Shown: piece after piece, positions 8,600-15,897 of the stretch | Layout: each line of letters opens with the position of its first letter | How positions within the stretch are numbered: the stretch's first letter is position 1 | Source of the DNA: Candidatus Latescibacterota bacterium | GTDB taxonomy: Bacteria > Latescibacterota > UBA2968 > UBA8231 | Assembly: GCA_021295675.1 (NCBI GenBank) | Contig: JAGWBY010000064.1 | Location: 1 to 22,801, forward strand | DNA length: 22,801 nt | Direction of reading: 5' to 3' | Translations under genes and position numbers: made by a program | Notes under the pieces: model-generated | Seen by the model: the letters and a program-made list of their open reading frames with translations, nothing else | What the model was told of the DNA's origin: nothing | Database searches by the model: none

Positions 8600-8706
8600 A
8601 GGTCTCCTTGCAGACTGCCCACGGCGAACTTTCTCGGCGTGGGATCATAGAACTTCTCGTTGAATCGAATGGTTGTGGCTTGGTACGTATATAATTCCCT
8701 CTTCAT
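8587..8706 (-). CDS. 39-residue ORF linking the BatA-like gene and the MerC-like gene
   Basis: This ORF starts with an ATG that overlaps the TGA of the BatA-like gene (ATGA) and ends 13 bases inside the MerC-like gene. The product is polar, aromatic-rich and soluble (begins MKRELYTYQATT, contains FNEKFYDPTPRKF, ends DLWKK). Composition is low-GC like merC and unlike the gene upstream. I recognise no family. The overlaps at both ends favour translation, at least as a coupling element. It could also be the tail left by a longer gene that arrived with merC. Confidence 0.4.
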   Translation of the reverse strand: MKRELYTYQATTIRFNEKFYDPTPRKFAVGSLQGDLWKK

Positions 8707-10772
8707 GCCGCCTGACGCACTGGAACGTCGCGGGGGGCGCGGGCGATCCACTGTTCGGCGAGGAGGAGTCCGAGGGCTAAAATCAGGAATTCGCGCCACA
8801 GCTCGCGGCCGTGGCGATTGCCCAAGACTGCGAGGCGCAGGTCGTCGCCGGGGTTGAGGAAATGGACTTCTGCGTCTGGGAAAACGCTCCGTACGTACTC
8901 GGGTGCTACGGGCGCGAGTGCGGATTCGCGGGCGTCGAAGTTGACGGCGAACGCATCGACCTCTGCGCCCGCAGCGCGCAGTCGCCAGATGCCAACCTCG
9001 CCGACGTGGGGAACTTTCCACAAGTATTGGCCACCGACGGGCTCCGGCTCTAAGCGCAGGCGCTCGCCCGACGGCGTCTCAGCCTCTACCACTGCTTCCA
9101 TCGGCACATCGGCCAAGCGGCGATAGACTGTTTCTCCCACCAAGTAAGCGGCGTGGCGGTCGGGCGGCAGGCTCAACTCGCGCACCAAGCGGTGCAGAAG
9201 GGGGGCGAACAGCCCGCGTTGGTGAAGGTCATTCCACTGCGGGTCGATGGGGAAGGCCGCGAGCGCGACGCGCCCTTCTTCCTTCCAAGTAAGCGCCATG
9301 GCGAGCTGTCCGTCGCTGAAGCGGACCAAAGGCAAAAGGTCGGGTGCGGGGACCATGGCGAAATAGCCGTAGAAGCGCGGCTGATCGCCGCTGCTGGCGA
9401 TGAGGTCGTTGAAAAGCGGGTGGTGCGGCTCGTCCGAATCTAAGACTTGATAGTTGGCTGTGTTGCCGGGTGCGCCGATCCGGTTTTTGAAGCGTCCTGG
9501 AGTCAGGCCGGGCAAGAGGTCGCGGTTGTAGTAGCCGAGGTCGCTGTGCGATGCGGGAAAGAGAACCACGCCTCCGCCACTGGCGACGAACTCGTCTAAG
9601 GCCGCCTTTTGTGCCGCGTTCAGCCGTGCGAGGTTGCAGAGCACGAGCACATCTACTCCGGCGAGGGTGCCGGCGTCGAGGTTGGCAAAGAGATTGGTGC
9701 GAATTTTTACGACTGGATCGGAAAGGGCCGCCGCCCCGAGTGCTCGACGCACATAGTACGCGTCTTCGGGTTGTTGGCTTAACAGCATCACCGTGATGGA
9801 GGTGGGCAAATCGAGCGTGAAGTAGCGGTGATTGTCGAGCGCGAGTGCATTGTCAGAGAGCGCGACATGTCCGCTCAGCCGCCCGGGTCGTCGCGGCGAA
9901 AAGCTGAGTGCTACTTGGGTAGTGCCCGGAGCTCCGGGATCTATGCTCTGGCGGCGCACGCGCTGGCCATCGACAAACAGGTCGAGCGTCGTACCTGCGC
10001 CGCTGTGCGCGATGGCGGTTTGCAAGGTGACTTTGGCGTCGGCAGCGAGCATCCAGCTCGGAGTCGCGACCCGCTCGACGTAGGCATTTGGCCGGGTCTG
10101 GGCGCGAGGGCTAGCGACATAGACGCGTGCACCGGCAAAGGACGGGACCGAGTCGTCGAGTTGATCCCAGTTGTATTCAGCCAAATCGGTGAAAAGAAAA
10201 AGCTCGTGCGCTGCTAGGGCGGATTCTTGGTCGAAGCGTTGGGCTGCTGCTTGCAAGGCGGCGCGCAAATCCGTCGCCTCTTGCGTTGGCGCGAGTTCGG
10301 CAATGCGCTCGGCCAAGTAATCGCGGTCGCCCGCAAAAGGGGCGTGGGGCCGTTGGGCAAAAGGCTGCACTACCACTTGATCGCGCGGGGGCAAAACGGC
10401 CAACAGGTCGCCGAGTTGGCGCTGGAGTTGGTCGAAGAGGGAGCCAGAGGGCCGCTGGTAGCGAGTGCTGTACGATAGGTCCAAGAGCGCGTGAACGGCC
10501 ACCGGACGATCTCCACTTCCCCATCCACCTCCAGCCTGATACGTCGGACGGGCAAAGGCACAGACGATAAGCATAATGATGAGCGTGCGCAGCAACAGGA
10601 CCAGCCATTGGCGCAGTTGCAGCCGCCGCATGCGGTTTTGCTGTAGCTGGCGCAGAAAGGCGAAGTCGCTGAAAGGATGGGGCTGGGCGCGCCCTCGATG
10701 GAGCAGGTGGATGGCTAGGGGCAGGGCGGCCGCGACTAGTCCGAGAAGGACCGCGGGATTGAGAAACTGCAA
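8703..10772 (-). CDS. BatA-like membrane protein with a von Willebrand factor A domain
   Basis: A 689-residue inner-membrane protein. It opens with the BatA-type N-terminal domain (FLNPAVLLGLVAAALPLAIH, helix ~5-25, then LLHRGR) and a second helix ~55-75. A VWA domain follows, with a metal-site DxSxS motif DLSYS (98-102) and FLFTDL further on. Next come beta-rich segments and a class-I-amidotransferase-like region (VMLLSQQPEDAYYV, then VLVLCNLARLNAAQ), and a final helix near residues 663-680. Such proteins often accompany MoxR ATPases and DUF58 proteins, but neither is in the window. The start is a TTG, because the family N-terminus MxFLNP begins exactly there. No good Shine-Dalgarno is seen. 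It lies 18 bases after ptsN. Confidence 0.88.
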   Translation of the reverse strand: MQFLNPAVLLGLVAAALPLAIHLLHRGRAQPHPFSDFAFLRQLQQNRMRRLQLRQWLVLLLRTLIIMLIVCAFARPTYQAGGGWGSGDRPVAVHALLDLSYSTRYQRPSGSLFDQLQRQLGDLLAVLPPRDQVVVQPFAQRPHAPFAGDRDYLAERIAELAPTQEATDLRAALQAAAQRFDQESALAAHELFLFTDLAEYNWDQLDDSVPSFAGARVYVASPRAQTRPNAYVERVATPSWMLAADAKVTLQTAIAHSGAGTTLDLFVDGQRVRRQSIDPGAPGTTQVALSFSPRRPGRLSGHVALSDNALALDNHRYFTLDLPTSITVMLLSQQPEDAYYVRRALGAAALSDPVVKIRTNLFANLDAGTLAGVDVLVLCNLARLNAAQKAALDEFVASGGGVVLFPASHSDLGYYNRDLLPGLTPGRFKNRIGAPGNTANYQVLDSDEPHHPLFNDLIASSGDQPRFYGYFAMVPAPDLLPLVRFSDGQLAMALTWKEEGRVALAAFPIDPQWNDLHQRGLFAPLLHRLVRELSLPPDRHAAYLVGETVYRRLADVPMEAVVEAETPSGERLRLEPEPVGGQYLWKVPHVGEVGIWRLRAAGAEVDAFAVNFDARESALAPVAPEYVRSVFPDAEVHFLNPGDDLRLAVLGNRHGRELWREFLILALGLLLAEQWIARAPRDVPVRQAA

Positions 10773-10790
10773 GATGGGGAAGGAGCCGCG

Positions 10791-11264
10791 CTAGTTTGCA
10801 GCGGAAATGTCGCGCTCGGCAGCTTCGATGGTGGCGATGATTTCCTCGGCTGAATTCGCGTCGATGAGCTTCTTTTTGAACTCTTCGTTTTTGAGCAAGC
10901 GCGAAATCCGCGCCAGCGCCTTGATGTGGGGGCCGGATATCTTGGTCGGGGAGACCAGTAGGAAGAACACATAGGCAGGCTCGCCATCGAGGGCGTCGAA
11001 ATCCATGCCCCGCCGCTGGGTGCCCATAGCTGCGACCAGTTCGGTCACCGCGGCCGACTTGCCGTGGGGGATGGCGATGCCATCGCCAATGCCCGTGCTC
11101 ATGATTTTTTCGCGGTCGAGTACGGCTTGTAATGCTTGGTCGCGGTCGGTGATCGCGTCGCCGACTGGAAGCGAGTTGACCAGTTCGGTGATGATTTCCT
11201 CTTTGGATTCTCCTTGGAGGTCAACTATGATGGATTCGAGCGACAGAATGTCCAACAGGTTCAT
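10791..11264 (-). CDS. ptsN: PTS EIIA domain protein, nitrogen-PTS (PtsN) type
   Basis: A single EIIA domain of the fructose/nitrogen class, 157 residues from the ATG at 11264. The frame remains open to 11321, but the extra residues are atypical and the internal ATG has GGAG 9 bases upstream. The phosphoacceptor is His67 in STGIGDGIAIPHGKSAAV. No EIIB or EIIC domain is attached or adjacent, so it is probably regulatory, passing or sensing phosphate from an NPr-type carrier rather than transporting sugar. The carrier and EI are not in the window. It lies 67 bases downstream of sixA on the same strand, a suggestive pairing. Confidence 0.9.
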   Translation of the reverse strand: MNLLDILSLESIIVDLQGESKEEIITELVNSLPVGDAITDRDQALQAVLDREKIMSTGIGDGIAIPHGKSAAVTELVAAMGTQRRGMDFDALDGEPAYVFFLLVSPTKISGPHIKALARISRLLKNEEFKKKLIDANSAEEIIATIEAAERDISAAN

Positions 11265-11331
11265 GCGCGTTATCTCCGGGTGAGTTGTTGAAAAATAAGT
11301 CTTATCTGCGACATTCGTCAACTGCTCATTG

Positions 11332-11829
11332 TCATTGAGTTATGGCTTTTACCAGCCGCGGCACCACGAAGTAGAGCAAGCGCCCGCGACTGATTTCTGC
11401 CCAGGCGTGGATGCCCAATTCGACTGCGGCTAAGCCCGCAGTGGGCAGGGCGATGTGCGCGCCCGTCAGCGCGCCGATCCATTCTTCCAGTCCTGGGTTG
11501 TGGGCGATGATGAGGCTGGTCTGGGCGCTATCCGGCAAACCGGTCGCTGCTTGGGTCAGGGTGCTGGGGGACGAGAGGTAGAGCGCGTCCTCTAAGTGCA
11601 GAGCGCTCGCTGGCAGGCCGAGGGCTTCGACTAGGCCGGTGGCCGTCTGGCGCGCCCGGCGCGCTGCCGAGGCCAGCACGACCTCGGGGCGCGGGCCGTA
11701 CGCTGCGAGTAGGTGAGCGATGCGCGGCAAATCCGCGCGGCCGCGCTTGTTGAGCGGACGGTCGAAATCGTCGCTTATGCCGGGAGGATAGGCCGACTTG
11801 GCATGGCGCATGATTAGCAAGGTTTTCAT
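11332..11829 (-). CDS. sixA: Phosphohistidine phosphatase SixA (histidine phosphatase superfamily)
   Basis: A 165-residue cytoplasmic phosphatase of the RHG branch, the usual size for SixA. The catalytic motif is LLIMRHAKS with His9. PLNKRGR, ASAARRARQTA and the second histidine in LIIAHNPGLEEW complete the active site. SixA removes phosphate from phosphohistidine. In E. coli it was first linked to ArcB and later to the nitrogen-PTS protein NPr. Here the next gene downstream on the same strand is a PtsN-type EIIA, so a PTS target is the natural inference. It is divergent from the YjbQ-like gene across an AT-rich repeat. Confidence 0.9.
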   Translation of the reverse strand: MKTLLIMRHAKSAYPPGISDDFDRPLNKRGRADLPRIAHLLAAYGPRPEVVLASAARRARQTATGLVEALGLPASALHLEDALYLSSPSTLTQAATGLPDSAQTSLIIAHNPGLEEWIGALTGAHIALPTAGLAAVELGIHAWAEISRGRLLYFVVPRLVKAITQ

Positions 11830-11831
11830 GG

Positions 11832-11899
11832 GAATTTAAGAATTAAAAATTAAAAATTAGGAATTACAATTCGTAATTCGTAATTCGTAATTGAATTGG
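11832..11899 (+). repeat. AATT-based heptanucleotide tandem repeat in a divergent intergenic region
   Basis: AATT recurs at 11833, 11841, 11848, 11855, 11862, 11868, 11875, 11882, 11889 and 11894, mostly every 7 bases. The left half uses units like AATTAAA and the right half three exact AATTCGT units. At the changeover GAATTAC (11861-11867) and GTAATTC (11873-11879) form a 7-bp inverted repeat with a 5-base loop. It resembles the short tandem heptamer repeats described in cyanobacteria. It is extremely AT-rich against the surrounding genes. Its function is unknown, and it lies where promoters of both divergent genes should be. Confidence 0.85.
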
Positions 11900-11928
11900 T
11901 TGCGTGGGCATTTACTAGAGGGTATTTT
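11900..11928 (+). promoter_or_regulatory. Candidate sigma-70-like promoter for the polysaccharide cluster
   Basis: TTGCGT (11900-11905) and TATTTT (11923-11928) are separated by 17 bases and lie just after the AATT repeat, 21 bases before the first start codon. The match is partial, and the host's promoter consensus is unknown. Confidence 0.3.
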
Positions 11929-11949
11929 TAATTAGCAGCAAGATAGTGT

Positions 11950-13062
11950 GTGTCGGCGCTCGATACAAACGCGACTCAGGATTTATATCAGATGGCTCCA
12001 CAACCCGTAGAGTTCAATTTAACTATTCGCCCCCAGCACCGCTTTGCCATCATCGACATTGCCGAGCTAATCCGCGAGCAAGTCGGCGATGAGTTGCGTC
12101 CCTTTCGCAAAGCCGCGTATTGTTCGTTGCACACCACGGCCGGCTATATAGACCAGGGCACGAGTAGGCGTTTGGGCCATAGCCGCAAGCAGATTGACCC
12201 ATTTATCCGCGCCATCCAAAAGATATTTCCCTACAACGCTGGCTATTTCCACGACCGCATGCAGCTACGCGACGAGCTTAGCGAGGGCGAAAAGGAAAGA
12301 GAGCCGGTCAATGCCGACTCGCATCTGACCTTTATCGCCGCGGGTCTCAAAAACTGCGTGACCTATATCCACCGTCCCGAGGAGCCGGTGTACTTCATCG
12401 AACTAGACGGCATCTACAAGCACTACGTGCGCAGCCGACACACCGCAGTTATGGCCTATAATCGCACCGAAATCGTGCAGCGCAGTCGAGTGGAGATACC
12501 AGTGACCGACAGCCATGCGATCGACGCCTTCAACCTCAAAGACCCGCGCTACGGCCTCTTTGCAACGCTCGCCGAGCGGTTGCGGCAGTCCGGTATCGAC
12601 AAAGGCTGCATCGACATCCGCCTCGCTCCAGAGGAAAAGCACGTCGGCATGACCGTCAATGAGTACGAGACTCTGTTGATGCGCAACGACTTGCCCCAAG
12701 CCCTCAGCGATCCGCTGCGCTACGTGTTCCAGCGTGGTAGGCGGCTCCTGCGGCACCCCGCCTCCATCCCCGGCAAGATGCACGCGTACGCGGCCTATGA
12801 TTCCCTCCGCTTCTACAACGAATTGCTCGACCAAGTTCCGGTGGGGCGGTCGGTCATTGACCGCATCGTTTCGGTGCTCTCGACGCCGGCCCAGCGCATC
12901 TTGCGCCTCAAGCGCCACATCCGGTTGCTGGTCTCAGACAGCGCCGGAACCGGGGCGGATCGCATCCTGCAGGGCACGTACCAAAGCCCGATTCTGGTGC
13001 AGCACCAACCGGCTGCGGGCGGTGTGCGCTCGCTCGACATCACCCTGCGCCGCTTCGTCTGA
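11950..13062 (+). CDS. Tandem YjbQ/UPF0047-like protein, second copy degenerate
   Basis: A 370-residue protein, more than twice the length of an ordinary YjbQ (~140 residues). Residues ~25-170 match the YjbQ fold: SLHTTAGY (HTTA 61-64), FHD (100-102), NADSHL (121-126) and VYFIELDG (147-154). Residues ~200-370 appear to be a second, diverged copy: SGIDKGCIDIRL where YjbQ has SGxxxGxxxxxxPHTTA, then MTVNEYETLLMRND, and GTYQSPILVQ (342-351) where YjbQ has GTWQxIxL. The second copy lacks the HTTA motif. YjbQ has been reported to have weak thiamine-phosphate synthase activity; the real role is unsettled. The start could be GTG 11950 or ATG 11992, and the latter begins nearer the conserved domain. 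It precedes the hexomutase by 2 bases. Confidence 0.75.
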   Translation: MSALDTNATQDLYQMAPQPVEFNLTIRPQHRFAIIDIAELIREQVGDELRPFRKAAYCSLHTTAGYIDQGTSRRLGHSRKQIDPFIRAIQKIFPYNAGYFHDRMQLRDELSEGEKEREPVNADSHLTFIAAGLKNCVTYIHRPEEPVYFIELDGIYKHYVRSRHTAVMAYNRTEIVQRSRVEIPVTDSHAIDAFNLKDPRYGLFATLAERLRQSGIDKGCIDIRLAPEEKHVGMTVNEYETLLMRNDLPQALSDPLRYVFQRGRRLLRHPASIPGKMHAYAAYDSLRFYNELLDQVPVGRSVIDRIVSVLSTPAQRILRLKRHIRLLVSDSAGTGADRILQGTYQSPILVQHQPAAGGVRSLDITLRRFV

Positions 13063-13064
13063 GC

Positions 13065-14386
13065 ATGCAGGTTGATCCTTCCATCTTCAAAGCGTACGAT
13101 ATCCGCGGCATCTATCCCGACCCTCTGAGCGAAGAAGTAGCCTATGCCATAGGCCGCGCCTTTGTAGCACTCCTGAAGTGCGAGGAGGTAGTCGTGGGGC
13201 GCGACATGCGCCTTTCGAGTCCGGCCATAAAAGAGCACCTCTTGCGCGGCCTCGTCGATCAAGGCGCGGACGTCATCGATATCGGCATGGTCGGCACCGA
13301 TCAATACTACTACGCCTGCGCTACCTTGGACCGTCCGGGCGCGATGGTGACGGCTTCGCACAACCCGCCCGAATACTGCGGCTTCAAGATGGTGCGCCAA
13401 ATGCCCTATCTGCCCAAGACTTGCGCCGCCTCGTGGCAGAGGAAAGTTGGGGCGCGGGTCAGAGGCAGGGTGCGGTTCGGGCTGAGGACGTGACGCAGGG
13501 CTTTATCGACAAGGTGTTGAGCCTCGTGGATCTGGCCCGGATCAAACCGCTCAAGGTAGTGGCCGATACGGGCAATGGCATGGTCGGGCCGGTCCTGCAA
13601 GAGGTGTACGAGCGGTTGCCCATTGAGTTTATCGGTATGTACTTAGAGCCGGATGGCCACCTGCCCAACCACGGTCTCGACCCCATGCAGCCGGAAAACC
13701 GCGCCGACTTGGAGCGCCGCGTCCTAGCCGAAGGTGCAGACGTCGGCTTTGCCTTTGACGGCGACGGCGACCGCTTCTTCATCGTCGATGATCGAGGCCG
13801 CTTCGTGCCCGGCGACTTTGCGACCGCGCTGATGGCCTGCTACATGCTAGAACGCGCTCCCGGAGCCAAGATCGTGTACGACGTGCGCTGCTCGTGGGCC
13901 GTGCCCGACCTCGTAAAAGCAGCCGGCGGAACCCCGCTGATCGAGCGCGTGGGGCATTCGTTTCTCAAGCCGAGGATGTTTGAGGAAGGAGCTGTTTTCG
14001 CGGGCGAGCTGAGCGGTCATTACTACTTCTGCGACTTCTTTGGTGCGGATTCCGGCATCGTGCCGTCGCTGGTAATGCTGGAGTTGCTGTCGCAGCGCGG
14101 GGTTAAGCTCTCCGAGTTGCTCGCTCCGCTAGAGCGCCAGTATTTCACGTCCTCTGAGATCAACTCTGAAGTCGCGGACCCCGCCGCCAAAATCGCGGCC
14201 CTAGCCGACCGTTACCAAGACGGCCACATCCAGCGCCTCGACGGGATTTCGGTCAGTTACGACGACTGGCACTTCAACGTGCGGCCCTCCAATACCGAGC
14301 CGCTGTTGCGCCTCAATCTAGAGGCCCTCTCCGCGGAGCGCATGGCCGAGAAGCGGGACGAGGTACTCGCCTTTATTCGCGCGTAA
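13065..14386 (+). pseudogene. Phosphomannomutase/phosphoglucomutase with one frameshift gap
   Basis: Alpha-D-phosphohexomutase family, which interconverts hexose-6- and hexose-1-phosphate to feed nucleotide-sugar synthesis. The first segment (13065-13412) has IFKAYDIRGIYPD and the phosphoserine loop VTASHNPPEY. The second (13415-14386, another frame) has the metal loop FDGDGDRF, the sugar loop GELSGHYYF and the phosphate loop RPSNTEPLLRLN. Between them, after RQMPYL, about 7 residues usual in the family (like SGDTGIQ) are lost with a shift of frame, at 13413-13414. All four active-site loops survive, so this may be an assembly deletion in a working gene. Family members can act on mannose, glucose or glucosamine phosphates, and I cannot say which. 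It is followed closely by the O-antigen ligase gene. Confidence 0.9.
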
Positions 14387-14389
14387 ATT

Positions 14390-15838
14390 ATGACGGCCCC
14401 CGCTTCTAAGATCCCGTGGGCTTTCGCCCTCGACCGCCGCTACTTTGCGGCATTTTTGGTTTTCCAAGGCGCGGTGGTCGCTGGCAGCATCTTCGTTTTC
14501 GAATTCCTCCCGGCCCTCTTTTTCGGCGCGCTCGGCGTCGCGTTTTTTGTCGCGGGCCTGATGCTGAGGCCGTGGATCGTCGTCCCAATTTTGTTGCTGA
14601 CGACGGCCCTCGATAGCACTGGTCGGCTGTTCGGCGAGTCCGGCCCTTCAAAAGACATCTTCTTGCTGACGGGGTTTCACTTGGCCTTCGGGCTGATGGT
14701 CGTCGGCTTGGCCGCCAACATCTGTCTGCGGCAACGCAGGCACTTTCCCGACTTCGAGATTAAGGTACCGCTCTTTTTGTTCCTCGCGTCTATTGCGGTG
14801 TCGCTGACGTACACGCCCAATCAGCCGGATGCAACCGTCAGCTTCTTGCGGATTTGCGCCCTCGTGCTCTTCACCTACATGGTGCAAATCACGCTCGACT
14901 CTAGGCGGGCCGTGTCCGCGGTCTTATGGTCCCTAGTGGTCTTGACGATAGCGGGCTCAGTGATGGGGGTCTATCAGGTGATCACCGGCCAATTCCACCT
15001 GCCGGCCAAGGTCATCACCGCCTTGGGCGGCAACGTGCCGCGGGCGACGGGGGCCTTTCACAACCCCAACATCTTTGCCTCGTTTGTAATGAGCGGCGTC
15101 CTGCCGCTGTTGGCCGTCTTGCTCAATTATCGACTGCCTAGGGGCCAGCGCGCGCTTTTTGCTTTGTCGGTCGTCATCGGCCTTGGCGGGCTGTTGGCCT
15201 CGTTTAGCCGCTCTAGCTGGGTGTCAACGCTGGCCGGCGTGCTCGTCATCCTCTGGTTGAGCGGCAAGCTGCGCTATTTTTTTATCGTAGTTTTTGCCTC
15301 TATCCTGCTGGTGCTCGGCCTCAAAGAATTCGTGCCTTATGCCGAGTACATCTTCGAGCGCTTCGCCTCCATCTTTACCTTGTTTGAGGAGTTCGGCTCG
15401 ACCGGCCGCGCTTCGAGTACGGCGCGCATTTATCTCGTCATGGCCTCGCTCGACATGTTTTTGGACCATCCGTTCTTGGGCGTTGGTTGGCGGGCCTTCC
15501 CGGTCGTATTCTCCGAATACGCGCCGCCCGGATATCCCCACTGGACCTTAGTAAAAGAGCCGCACACTATAGTGACTGCGGTCTTAGGCGAACTAGGCAT
15601 CGTTGGTTTCGCGGCTTTTGTCTGGTTTGTCGGGAAGACGTTCTTTTTGAGCTTGGGGCGCTTGCAGCAGATGCAGGATTCCTATTTGCGCGCCGTAGCC
15701 ATCGGCTTGATCGCCACGTTTGTCGCCTTCCAGGTCAATCAGTCGTTCAATGGCGACCTGCCCAGCAACATGTTTTGGTTCTACATCGGCATGCTCTTCG
15801 CCGTGCAGCGGCTCGACGCGGACGCGCGTGCGCCGTGA
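14390..15838 (+). CDS. O-antigen ligase/polymerase family membrane protein (Wzy_C domain)
   Basis: A 482-residue protein with about a dozen membrane helices. The conserved region lies in the second half: FSRSSW near residue 270, then a large periplasmic loop with TARIYLVMASLDMF, HPFLGVGWRAF and EPHTIVTAVLGELGIVG. Proteins of this class either join O-antigen to lipid A core (WaaL) or polymerise repeat units (Wzy). Sequence alone does not separate the two. It acts at the periplasmic face of the inner membrane on undecaprenyl-PP-linked glycans. The ATG is 3 bases after the hexomutase stop. The glycosyltransferases that follow support a complete lipid-linked pathway. Confidence 0.88.
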   Translation: MTAPASKIPWAFALDRRYFAAFLVFQGAVVAGSIFVFEFLPALFFGALGVAFFVAGLMLRPWIVVPILLLTTALDSTGRLFGESGPSKDIFLLTGFHLAFGLMVVGLAANICLRQRRHFPDFEIKVPLFLFLASIAVSLTYTPNQPDATVSFLRICALVLFTYMVQITLDSRRAVSAVLWSLVVLTIAGSVMGVYQVITGQFHLPAKVITALGGNVPRATGAFHNPNIFASFVMSGVLPLLAVLLNYRLPRGQRALFALSVVIGLGGLLASFSRSSWVSTLAGVLVILWLSGKLRYFFIVVFASILLVLGLKEFVPYAEYIFERFASIFTLFEEFGSTGRASSTARIYLVMASLDMFLDHPFLGVGWRAFPVVFSEYAPPGYPHWTLVKEPHTIVTAVLGELGIVGFAAFVWFVGKTFFLSLGRLQQMQDSYLRAVAIGLIATFVAFQVNQSFNGDLPSNMFWFYIGMLFAVQRLDADARAP

Positions 15839-15897
15839 AGGTCTTAGTCCCCTGTTTGCCGTGCCGGCGCTTTGAAGAACGCGAGGATCAATCGTGA
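15835..15897 (+). CDS. 20-codon relay ORF between the O-antigen ligase and GT4 genes
   Basis: A GTG overlapping the ligase stop (GTGA) opens a 20-codon frame. Its TGA overlaps the GTG start of the next glycosyltransferase (GTGA again), so ribosomes could pass from one gene to the next. The product begins MKVLVPCLPC, like the first strand of many glycosyltransferases, then turns charged (RRFEERED). It may be a coupling ORF or the scar of a deleted glycosyltransferase gene. Expression is unproven. Confidence 0.3.
   Translation: MKVLVPCLPCRRFEEREDQS

Noticed and set aside
11265..11321. N-terminal extension of the PtsN-like protein
   Set aside because: The added residues do not fit the EIIA fold, and the internal ATG has GGAG at suitable distance.
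11832..11899. CRISPR array
   Set aside because: Units are 7 bases without spacers, and no cas genes are nearby.
4454..13420. CCCAAGA occurs at both the second argS gap and the hexomutase gap, as if it were a deletion signal
   Set aside because: It is only 7 bases, it is absent at the first and third argS gaps, and similar CCCAAG words are common in these genes.
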